NCBI GenBank assembly: GCA_902461995.1 | Contig: CABQAA010000075.1 | Coordinates: forward strand, 1-8,593 | Length of the DNA: 8,593 nucleotides | Reading direction: 5' to 3' | From: an uncultured Oscillospiraceae bacterium | GTDB lineage: Bacteria; Bacillota; Clostridia; Oscillospirales; Acutalibacteraceae | In this document: in pieces, positions 1-5,465 of the stretch | How the letters are laid out: the number at the start of each line of letters is the position of its first letter | Numbering within the stretch: the stretch's first letter is position 1 | Notes under the pieces: generated by a model | Told to the model about the DNA's origin: nothing | What the model saw: the letters and a program-made list of their open reading frames with translations, nothing else | Database searches by the model: none | Program-made: the position numbers and the translations under genes

Positions 1-1392
1 ATCGATTTTCGGGCCGTAGAAGGCGCCGTCCCCCTCGTTGATCTTGTAATCGAGGCCGATCTCGTCGAGGGCGGCCCGCAGGGCGGCGGTGGCGTCGTCC
101 CAGTCCTCCTCGCTGCCCATGCTGTCCTCCGGCCGGGTGGAGAGCTCGACATGGTATTTGAACCCGAAGAGGGAATAGACCTCGTCGATCAGAGCCACGA
201 CGCCCTTGATCTCGTCCTTGATCTGGTCTTTGGTCATAAAGATATGCGCGTCGTCCTGGGTGAAGCAGCGCACCCGCATCAGGCCGTGGAGGGCACCCGA
301 CAGTTCATGCCGATGGACGATGCCGAGCTCCCCGAGCCGCAGGGGCAGGTCACGGTAGGAGCGCATCTCGGACTGGTACACCAGGATGCCGCCCGGGCAG
401 TTCATGGGCTTGATGGCGAAATCCTCGTCGTCGATGACGGTGGTGTACATGTTGTTCTTATAGTGATCCCAATGCCCCGACCGCTCCCACAGGGTGCGGC
501 TGAGGATGATGGGGGAGGAAATCTCCTGGTATCCAGCGCGGGTATGCACCTCCCTCCAGTAGTCGATCAGCCGGTTCTTGAGGAGCATGCCCTTCGGGAG
601 GAAGAAGGGGAAGCCGGGGCCTTCCTCCATAATGGTGAACAGGCCGAGTTCTTTCCCCAGCCGGCGATGATCCCGTTTCTTCGCCTCCTCGAGCTGCTCG
701 AGGTAGGCATCGAGCTCCGCCTTTTTGGGGAAAGCCGTGCCGTAGATGCGGGAGAGCATTTTGTTCTTTTCACTGCCCCGCCAATAGGCGCCGGTGCAGG
801 CGGTCAGCTTGACGGCCTTGACGGGCGCAGTGGTCATCAGATGGGGGCCGGCGCACAGGTCGGTGAAGTCCCCCTGGCGGTAGAAGGAGATGACCTCGCC
901 CTTGTCCGCGTGTTCCTCCATCAGCTCGAGCTTGTAGGGTTGGTCGGCCATGAGGCCCCGCGCCTCTTCGATGGGCAGCTCGAACCGTTCGATGGGCAGG
1001 GCTTCCTTGGCGATGCGGACCATCTCGGCCTCGATTTTTTCCAAATCGTCGGCGGAGAAGGATTCCTCCTTGTCGAAGTCGTAGTAGAAGCCGTTGTCGA
1101 TGGCCGGTCCGATGGCGAACTTGACCTCCGGGAAGAGGTGCAGCACGGCCTGGGCCAGGATGTGGGAGGCGGTGTGGCGGAACGCCTTCCGGCCGTCTTC
1201 GTCCTCAAAAGTGAGGAATTCCACCGCGCAGTCCTTCGTCAGCGTGGTGCGCAGGTCGCAGACCTTTCCGTCGATCCGCACGGCACAGGCCGCACGGTAA
1301 AGACCCATAGAAATGTCGCGGCAGAGCTGCTCCGCCGTGGTGTTTTCGGCGACCTCGCGCACGTCGCCGCCTTTACATGTGATGTTCAGCAT
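1..1392 (-). CDS. thrS: Threonyl-tRNA synthetase, N-terminal 464 residues (3' end outside window)
   Basis: Charges tRNA-Thr with threonine in the cytoplasm. The visible domains are in family order. A TGS domain covers about residues 1-62. The editing domain follows, with HTASH (H73, H77) and CAGPH (C180, H184), which together match the HxxxH plus CxxxH metal-type site that removes mischarged Ser. The class II catalytic core starts near residue 245: motif 2 region with MRSYRDLPLR and RHELSGALHGLMRVR, and zinc ligands C332 (in NCPGG) and H383 (in DAHIF). The frame is open to the window edge at GPKID, so roughly 170 residues are missing, including the third zinc ligand and the anticodon-binding domain (family length is about 635-640). 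The start is the ATG at 1392-1390, preceded by AAAGGAG (1407-1401) at 8 nt, and MLNIT is a normal TGS beginning. Expression should be controlled by the T-box leader just upstream. Family assignment is secure. Confidence 0.98.
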   Translation of the reverse strand, partial: MLNITCKGGDVREVAENTTAEQLCRDISMGLYRAACAVRIDGKVCDLRTTLTKDCAVEFLTFEDEDGRKAFRHTASHILAQAVLHLFPEVKFAIGPAIDNGFYYDFDKEESFSADDLEKIEAEMVRIAKEALPIERFELPIEEARGLMADQPYKLELMEEHADKGEVISFYRQGDFTDLCAGPHLMTTAPVKAVKLTACTGAYWRGSEKNKMLSRIYGTAFPKKAELDAYLEQLEEAKKRDHRRLGKELGLFTIMEEGPGFPFFLPKGMLLKNRLIDYWREVHTRAGYQEISSPIILSRTLWERSGHWDHYKNNMYTTVIDDEDFAIKPMNCPGGILVYQSEMRSYRDLPLRLGELGIVHRHELSGALHGLMRVRCFTQDDAHIFMTKDQIKDEIKGVVALIDEVYSLFGFKYHVELSTRPEDSMGSEEDWDDATAALRAALDEIGLDYKINEGDGAFYGPKID

Positions 1393-1432
1393 GGGAACCA
1401 CTCCTTTCCGAAATTGAAACGTCTTGGAGGCG

Positions 1433-1471
1433 AAAAACACAAAACCCCGCCCCCTGTGAAGGGGCGAGGTT
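1433..1471 (-). terminator. Intrinsic terminator of the thrS T-box leader
   Basis: On the minus strand AACCTCGCCCC (1471-1461) pairs with GGGGCGGGGTT (1453-1443). This gives an 11-bp stem with one T-G wobble and a 7-nt loop, followed by a T-rich tract (1444-1433, TTTT then TTTTT separated by GTG). It lies 40 nt upstream of the thrS start codon and is mutually exclusive with the T-box antiterminator because both use CCCTT/CGCCCC of the 5' arm. It therefore acts as a regulated attenuator rather than a gene-end terminator. Confidence 0.93.
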
Positions 1472-1500
1472 ATCAAAACCACGCGGTTCCACCCTTTTTC

Positions 1501-1516
1501 CGCGGCTGCAGCCGCG
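1501..1516 (-). repeat. 16-bp perfect palindrome, probable T-box stem III
   Basis: CGCGGCTGCAGCCGCG is identical to its own reverse complement. As RNA it folds into a 6-bp stem with a UGCA loop, placed five to six nucleotides upstream of the T-box motif, where stem III sits in this riboswitch class. Its 3' arm plus the next base (CGCGG, 1504-1500) is also complementary to CCGCG (1486-1482) in the T-box motif itself, so an alternative helix that hides the T-box is possible. The stem III role is inferred from position. Confidence 0.7.
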
Positions 1517-1687
1517 CTCGTTGCCGGCCGGTAACGGGGCCATCCGTCGCGCTTTAACCGCTTTCGCACGGCTCCGGCGCGCACTCGGGGGTGGTGGCGG
1601 TTTCAGGTCGTCCTGCGCCGCTTGCAGCCGGGGCGGCACTCTCTGGAAGGACGGCGGGAAGGCTTCCCCGTCAGCGTTTGTATCCAC

Positions 1688-1716
1688 AGGATACCACCGT
1701 CGCCGCCCCTTGTCAA
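1688..1716 (-). promoter_or_regulatory. Sigma-A type promoter of thrS
   Basis: On the minus strand, TTGACA (1716-1711) is a perfect -35 hexamer. It is followed after exactly 17 nt by TATCCT (1693-1688), a good -10. Transcription should begin near 1681, just upstream of the 5' arm of T-box stem I, which fits the riboswitch start. The promoter begins 24 nt after the stop codon of the upstream DUF2461 gene, so thrS is likely transcribed independently of it. Confidence 0.85.
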
Positions 1717-1727
1717 GAGGGGACGGC
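1702..1727 (-). repeat. GC-rich inverted repeat enclosing the thrS -35 box
   Basis: On the minus strand, GCCG-T-CCCCT (1727-1718) is complementary to AGGGG-CGGC (1710-1702). This gives a 9-bp stem with a single bulged T and the 7-nt loop CTTGACA, which contains most of the -35 hexamer. It starts 13 nt after the DUF2461 stop codon. As RNA it could be a 3' hairpin of the DUF2461 message, but no T tract follows, so it is not a standard intrinsic terminator. As DNA it could be an operator. Neither role is shown. Confidence 0.6.
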
Positions 1728-1739
1728 CCGGCGGATGCC

Positions 1740-2495
1740 TCAAAAAGAGAACTCGTCCGCAACATGCGCCGCAGGCGTATTTGCAGAGGAAACAGCGATG
1801 CCGTTTCCTTGCTCGATATCCCGCTCCACAGCGGCGATGAGGAGACGATAAAGCGGGACAAGGGCGGTGAACGCCTCTTTCAAAACGTCCACCAGGGCGG
1901 CGCTTCCGAAAAAAGCCGGATCCGGCTCAAAGCGTTCCATCCCCACGGTTTTGCAGTTGTAGATGCTGTCCAGCAGGGGAGAAAGGCCCTCCTTTTTCGG
2001 CCGGGCGTAGCGGTCGCCGTACGATGCAAAGCCCGCGGCCTCCGCCTGGCGGAGCGCCCGGGTCCAGGGGGCGGGCTTTTCGTCAATCATTTTGCGGACG
2101 GTCTGCATCAGGCGGGGCGTCGCATAATAAAAGCCCATCCCGTAGGTGCTGCCCTTGGCGGACATGTCGGCAAAAAAGCCGGGTGCGCACACGAATGCCT
2201 TTTTGTCCCTCATGAAGCCGACCCAGACGTTCTCCCGGTACATGGCTTTGTCGTGGGTATAGCGATTGTCCCGCCGGATGCGGCTGATGCAGCCGTTCCG
2301 GTTTGGATCGGTGATGATCCGGGGATCGGCTGCGAGTACGGTGCCGGCAAGATCCTCCGCGAGATCCCGAAGCGGGTCGAGCACCAGCGCCTTGATCTGC
2401 GGTTTATGTTCCTCATAATAGCTCTTACTGTCGTGAAAGCGGTTTTCCGCAAGCAGCCACATGCCGTCAAGCGAAATTCCCTGAAAATTGGACAT
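1740..2495 (-). CDS. DUF2461 family protein, function unknown
   Basis: A 251-residue soluble protein without signal peptide or membrane segment. I assign it to DUF2461 (TIGR02453-like) from two features. The N-terminal block has the pattern of this family (LLAENRFHDSKSYYEEHK, residues 14-31, matching 'N...WF..hK..Y'). A central basic/aromatic block (residues 71-96) reads SRIRRDNRYTHDKAMYRENV and then WVGFMR, matching the family's 'R...D.RF..DK.PY' signature. The length fits the family. No catalytic motif is recognisable and the biochemical function of the family is not established. The start is the ATG at 2495-2493, with GGAGG (2507-2503) 7 nt upstream. The C-terminal tail after about residue 232 (Ala/Ser-rich) looks less conserved. 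The gene has its own promoter and is followed by the separate thrS promoter, so it is probably monocistronic; the neighbourhood gives no hint of role. Confidence 0.87.
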   Translation of the reverse strand: MSNFQGISLDGMWLLAENRFHDSKSYYEEHKPQIKALVLDPLRDLAEDLAGTVLAADPRIITDPNRNGCISRIRRDNRYTHDKAMYRENVWVGFMRDKKAFVCAPGFFADMSAKGSTYGMGFYYATPRLMQTVRKMIDEKPAPWTRALRQAEAAGFASYGDRYARPKKEGLSPLLDSIYNCKTVGMERFEPDPAFFGSAALVDVLKEAFTALVPLYRLLIAAVERDIEQGNGIAVSSANTPAAHVADEFSF

Positions 2496-2562
2496 GGATA
2501 AGCCTCCCGGTCGTTCGAATTCCTGTGAGAATATTGTCTGCCATCCGGCCGGACACGATTTC

Positions 2563-2571
2563 AGTATAGCA
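2563..2571 (-). promoter_or_regulatory. Extended -10 promoter of the DUF2461 gene
   Basis: On the minus strand TGC-TATACT (2571-2563) forms a TGn extended -10 with a five-of-six match hexamer. No good -35 is found at 16-18 nt, which is common for extended -10 promoters. The start of transcription would be near 2556, giving a 5' leader of about 60 nt. A second TATACT slightly further upstream on the same strand lacks both TGn and a -35 and was not chosen. Confidence 0.6.
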
Positions 2572-2626
2572 CATTTTTTGTCGAAGAAGTATACAATTTT
2601 GTAACCAATTCTTTTCGTCCGGAAGG

Positions 2627-2655
2627 TGGACTTTTGCAGGGACAGACGGTATAAT
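2627..2655 (+). promoter_or_regulatory. Sigma-A type promoter of cobU and possibly the whole rightward gene set
   Basis: TGGACT (2627-2632, four of six matches to TTGACA) is followed after 17 nt by a perfect TATAAT (2650-2655). Transcription would start near 2662, leaving a leader of about 67 nt before cobU. That leader is too short to hold a cobalamin riboswitch, and no B12-box-like conserved element was seen. This promoter is back to back with the leftward one at 2563-2571. Confidence 0.78.
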
Positions 2656-2728
2656 AAATCCTAAAAGAGTTTCAAATGCCCTCCGGATGCGGGGGACGCC
2701 CTCACCCGGGACGGAAGAAGGAGAGCGT

Positions 2729-3274
2729 ATGGCCATTACCTTGCTGACCGGAGGCGTGCGCAGCGGCAAAAGCGCGCAGGCGCAGCGGCTGCTGAAAGAG
2801 GAAGAGACGGTGCTGTACATCGCCACCGCCCGCTGCCTGGATAAAGAGATGGAGCGGCGAATTGCGCTCCATCGGGCCTCCCGTCCCGCCTGTTGGACGA
2901 CTGTCGAAGCGAGCGAAAGACTCGACCGGGTGCTCGACACACATCCGGAGGGGGCGGTGCTGCTGGACTGTGTGTCCAACATGGTGACGAATCAGATGCT
3001 TGACGCCGAACCGGACTATGACGGCCTATCCCACGAGCGGGTGGAGGAAATCGAGCGGCAGATCACCTTCGAGTTCGACCGCCTGACGGATACCCTCATC
3101 CGGCAGGGGCGGCGGGCGGTGATTGTGACGAACGAAGTGGGACTCGGCCTGATTGCACCATATCGGATGGGCCGGGTGTTCGCGGATATTCTGGGCCGGA
3201 TCAATCAGCGGCTGGCCGCCCGGAGCGATGAGGTGTTTCTGATGTCCTGCGGCCTGCCCCTGCGGCTGAAATAG
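2729..3274 (+). CDS. cobU: Adenosylcobinamide kinase / adenosylcobinamide-phosphate guanylyltransferase
   Basis: Bifunctional cytoplasmic enzyme of the cobalamin nucleotide-loop pathway: it phosphorylates adenosylcobinamide and then transfers GMP from GTP to give AdoCbi-GDP, the substrate of CobS. The 181-residue length matches CobU. Visible motifs are the P-loop GGVRSGKS (residues 8-15, K14, S15), YIATA (30-34), H48 in LHRASRP corresponding to the guanylylated histidine of characterised CobU, VLLDC (77-81), and the C-terminal signature VTNEVGLGLIAPYRMGRVF with GRINQRLA and DEVFLMSCGLPLRLK. I chose the ATG at 2729, preceded by GAAGGAG at 5 nt spacing and beginning MAITLLTGG as in the family. 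An upstream in-frame ATG (2687) would add 14 residues and run through the ribosome binding site, so it is rejected. No cobS, cobC, cobT or other B12 gene is adjacent. Function is secure; whether the pathway is complete elsewhere is unknown. Confidence 0.96.
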   Translation: MAITLLTGGVRSGKSAQAQRLLKEEETVLYIATARCLDKEMERRIALHRASRPACWTTVEASERLDRVLDTHPEGAVLLDCVSNMVTNQMLDAEPDYDGLSHERVEEIERQITFEFDRLTDTLIRQGRRAVIVTNEVGLGLIAPYRMGRVFADILGRINQRLAARSDEVFLMSCGLPLRLK

Positions 3275-3281
3275 GGCAGGC
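3252..3281 (+). repeat. 8-bp inverted repeat over the cobU stop codon
   Basis: GCCTGCCC (3252-3259) and GGGCAGGC (3274-3281) are perfectly complementary with a 14-nt loop that contains the TA of the cobU stop codon. No T tract follows (the next bases are GCCCGGATG), so it does not qualify as an intrinsic terminator. It might slow decay or processing of the cobU part of a longer transcript, or be chance in GC-rich DNA. Confidence 0.5.
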
Positions 3282-3305
3282 GCCCGGATGTGAAAATCAA
3301 ATAAC

Positions 3306-3310
3306 GGAGG
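3306..3310 (+). promoter_or_regulatory. Ribosome binding site deciding the moxR start
   Basis: GGAGG lies 2 nt before the ATG at 3313 but 8 nt before a second in-frame ATG at 3319. The 8-nt spacing is normal and the 2-nt one is not, so 3319 is taken as the start. The two choices differ only by Met-Asn. Confidence 0.8.
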
Positions 3311-3318
3311 ATATGAAC

Positions 3319-4257
3319 ATGGACTGTAAACCCCTGCTTGACGCTATTCGCCAGAACATCCAGCAGGTGATCGTCGGCAAAGACCGCGTGATCGATCATC
3401 TGCTGGTATCGCTGCTCTGCTCCGGACATGTGCTGATCGAGGATATGCCCGGACTGGGGAAAACCACGCTGGTGTCGGCTCTGGCGGCCTCGCTCGGCTG
3501 TTCGTTCCGGCGGATTCAGTTCACGCCCGACGTGCTGCCGTCCGACATTACCGGCTTTACCATGTTCAATCTCAAAACCGGGGAACAGGAACTGCATCTC
3601 GGCAGCATCATGAATCAGATCGTGCTCGCCGACGAGATCAACCGGACCAGCCCGAAAACCCAGTCGGCCCTCCTGGAAGTGATGCAGGAAAACCAGGTGA
3701 CCATCGACGGCAAAACCTATCCTGCGCCCGCTCCGTTTATGGTGCTCGCGACCCAGAATCCGGTTGAGATGGCGGGGACTTATCCGCTGCCCGAGGCGCA
3801 GCTGGACCGCTTTTTCATGCGGATTTCGATGGGCTATCCCACCCACGGGGAAGAGCTCGACATCCTGCACGGCCATCGCTCCCGCCAAAACGCCGTTAAG
3901 CTGGAGGCCGTGGCCTCGGCCGCGGACGTTTTGGATATGCAGAAAGCCCTCGACGATATTCTGTGCGCGCCTCCGGTGCTCGATTACATCGTGTCGATCG
4001 TGGAGGCGACGCGCGCCTTAAACGACGTGTTGCTGGGGGTCAGCCCCCGCGGCTCCATCGCCCTCATGCAGGCCGCGAAAGGCGCCGCCCTACTCGAAGG
4101 GCGGCGGTATGTTCTGCCGGATGACGTGCAGCGCATGGCGTTCCCCGTGCTCTGCCACCGGCTGGTCATGCGCACCCGGGCGGGGATGCACCGCCAGACC
4201 CCTGAATCCGTGATCGATGCCGTGCTGCGCACGGTTCCGGTTCCCTCGGCGAAATGA
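3319..4257 (+). CDS. MoxR-family AAA+ ATPase
   Basis: A 312-residue cytoplasmic ATPase of the MoxR group (AAA_3 plus lid domain). Visible motifs are Walker A EDMPGLGKTT (residues 41-50), Walker B LADEINR (103-109), sensor 1 ATQNP (144-148), and EAQLDRFFMR (159-168) with the arginine finger. The C-terminal lid extends from about residue 230 and includes SPRGSIALMQAAKGAALL. The length is typical of the family. MoxR proteins act as chaperone-like ATPases that mature or insert partner proteins, usually together with a DUF58/vWA-like protein encoded next door, exactly as here. The stop overlaps the start of the DUF58 gene (ATGA at 4254-4257), implying translational coupling. It lies 44 nt after cobU with its own GGAGG site. 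The client protein is unknown; the downstream transglutaminase-like membrane protein is the obvious candidate by context. Confidence 0.95.
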   Translation: MDCKPLLDAIRQNIQQVIVGKDRVIDHLLVSLLCSGHVLIEDMPGLGKTTLVSALAASLGCSFRRIQFTPDVLPSDITGFTMFNLKTGEQELHLGSIMNQIVLADEINRTSPKTQSALLEVMQENQVTIDGKTYPAPAPFMVLATQNPVEMAGTYPLPEAQLDRFFMRISMGYPTHGEELDILHGHRSRQNAVKLEAVASAADVLDMQKALDDILCAPPVLDYIVSIVEATRALNDVLLGVSPRGSIALMQAAKGAALLEGRRYVLPDDVQRMAFPVLCHRLVMRTRAGMHRQTPESVIDAVLRTVPVPSAK

Positions 4258-5465
4258 GCGCGCGGGGACGAACGCTGTCTGTGTTTTTTGCACTGCTGCT
4301 GCTGGCCGGATTGGCCACCGGCATCCGTGAAATATATTATGTGGTCTTTGTGCTGGGTTTGCTGCTGCTGATCACGCTGGTGGCGGCGCTTTGCGGGGCA
4401 TTTTCCCTGCACGCCGCCCAGTCTCTGCCGGACGGTCTGACGGTCCGGGGGGAAGGGGCCGCTATCCGGGTGCGCCTGTTCGGATGGGTTCTTCTGCCGG
4501 TGACGGCGGAGGTGCGGCTGATCGTGCCGGGCCCTCCCATTCCCGGCAGAAAAGAGAAAGCCCCGGAAGAGTGGGGGAGCCTGACGCTCTGGCCGCTGAA
4601 GCTGGACAAGCGGCTGTCTATCACGGTTGCGTGCGATCACCGCGGCCAGTGGGAGACTGGAATCAGCGGTCTTTATGTACAGGATGTGCTGGGGCTGTTC
4701 CATCTTCCCGTCCGGCGGTCGGCTGTATCGTCGGGCAGAGAGGCCTTGACCGTGTATCCGCGGCTCTACGAGCTGGAGGCGGAGATCCCGTCTCTGCCCA
4801 CCAGCGCGGACTATTCGGAGAATCTGCCGGTGACGGCCGATCATGGGGACAGCTTTGCCGGGACCCGGCTTTACCGGGACGGTGACTCCCTCAAACGGAT
4901 CCACTGGATTCAGACGATCCGCACGCGGGAGCTGTACACCCGTCAGTACGAGATATCCACTGAACAGTATGCATTGCTGGTCCTCGACACCGAGGTTCCG
5001 CCCACGATGAACCGGCTGGCCTACGGCGATATGGCCGGTGAGGTGGCGGCGGCCCTGGCGCTGAATTATCTTGAAAGGGGCTGTCCGGTCCGGCTGCTCT
5101 GCCTGGCGTCCGGCGGGGATGGTCCGGACGAATCCTGTACGGCGGCCAACCGGGACGAGTTTTTTCCGCTTTATGAGCGGCTGGCGACCGTCGGATATAC
5201 GCCCAACCCACAGCCCCTCGATGCGGAAAGCCTGATCGACGGCAACTGGGGACAGATGCGGACCATTCATATGGTCACATCCCGTCCGTCGCCTCATTTG
5301 CTGGAAATCCTGCACGCGCTGTCGGGACGCCACAGCCGGGCCGTCTGCATTGTGCCGATGACCGCCGGAGCGTCGTCCCTGCTGCCTCTGGCCGCGGAAT
5401 TGAATGTGCATATGTTGGCCATTTCTCGTCCGGAAGAAATTGCCGGCCTTGGTGAATGCCTATGA
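4254..5465 (+). CDS. DUF58 domain membrane protein (MoxR partner)
   Basis: A 403-residue protein with two N-terminal membrane helices (about residues 7-24 and 27-50), a beta-rich segment (about 55-165), and the DUF58 signature YRDGDSLKRIHW (207-218) followed by a basic stretch and QYE. The C-terminal part (about 238-400) has the alternating beta/alpha pattern expected of a vWA-like fold. At the usual MIDAS position, LLVLDTEVPP (241-250) has the first Asp but not the DxSxS spacing, so metal binding by a full MIDAS is doubtful. Translation starts at the ATG of an ATGA overlap with moxR. No Shine-Dalgarno sequence is seen, so it probably depends on re-initiation. DUF58 proteins are regularly encoded beside MoxR ATPases and transglutaminase-like proteins. 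The precise role is not established; a link between the ATPase and the membrane/envelope partner is inferred. Confidence 0.92.
   Translation: MSARGRTLSVFFALLLLAGLATGIREIYYVVFVLGLLLLITLVAALCGAFSLHAAQSLPDGLTVRGEGAAIRVRLFGWVLLPVTAEVRLIVPGPPIPGRKEKAPEEWGSLTLWPLKLDKRLSITVACDHRGQWETGISGLYVQDVLGLFHLPVRRSAVSSGREALTVYPRLYELEAEIPSLPTSADYSENLPVTADHGDSFAGTRLYRDGDSLKRIHWIQTIRTRELYTRQYEISTEQYALLVLDTEVPPTMNRLAYGDMAGEVAAALALNYLERGCPVRLLCLASGGDGPDESCTAANRDEFFPLYERLATVGYTPNPQPLDAESLIDGNWGQMRTIHMVTSRPSPHLLEILHALSGRHSRAVCIVPMTAGASSLLPLAAELNVHMLAISRPEEIAGLGECL

Larger units (their letters stand above)
1393..1682 (-). promoter_or_regulatory. T-box riboswitch leader of thrS (senses uncharged tRNA-Thr)
   Basis: Seen on the minus strand: the T-box motif AGGGTGGAACCGCG at 1495-1482, followed by a strong terminator (1471-1433) before thrS. 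Stem I can be drawn. CGGGG (1670-1666) pairs with CCCCG (1590-1586) above UGA and GAG elements compatible with a kink-turn. CGTCC (1653-1649) pairs with GGACG (1613-1609). The distal part carries AGAGAG (1644-1639) and a GCCGC/GCGGC stem (1637-1633 with 1621-1617). The probable specifier codon is ACC (Thr) at 1601-1599, directly after GAA in the specifier loop. A stem II candidate pairs CCGTGCG with CGCGACGG around 1571-1542, and stem III is the 16-nt palindrome at 1516-1501. The antiterminator would pair AAGGG (1496-1492) with CCCTT (1463-1459), which destroys the terminator's 5' arm. By family knowledge, uncharged tRNA-Thr stabilises the antiterminator and allows thrS transcription. The 5' end is set by the predicted promoter; specifier and fold are hand-drawn. 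Confidence 0.94.

Noticed and set aside
151..1557. 468-codon open frame on the plus strand
   Set aside because: It is antisense to thrS, and the thrS reading shows continuous family motifs. The translated plus-strand product is a low-information Gly/Val/His-rich shadow, and it runs through the T-box leader.
1521..2501. 326-codon plus-strand open frame over the T-box leader and DUF2461 gene
   Set aside because: The opposite strand carries a DUF2461 protein with family blocks plus a complete T-box; both are far better explanations.
2583..2602. Second leftward promoter around the upstream TATACT
   Set aside because: There is no TGn extension and the hexamer 17 nt upstream (GAAAAG) does not resemble a -35 box.
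2687..2728. Upstream in-frame ATG extending cobU by 14 residues
   Set aside because: The extension is translated from the ribosome binding site region, and the ATG at 2729 has a well-spaced GAAGGAG and gives the normal CobU N-terminus.
2662..2728. Cobalamin riboswitch in front of cobU
   Set aside because: The leader is only about 67 nt after the predicted start site, and no B12-box-like element or multi-stem architecture is visible there.
3252..3300. Intrinsic terminator between cobU and moxR
   Set aside because: The inverted repeat is real, but no T tract follows it and the downstream sequence is GCCCGGATG.
3984..5411. 475-codon open frame on the minus strand
   Set aside because: It lies antisense to moxR and the DUF58 gene, both of which show diagnostic motifs. 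The product is Arg/Gln/Gly-rich without recognisable domain or ribosome binding site.
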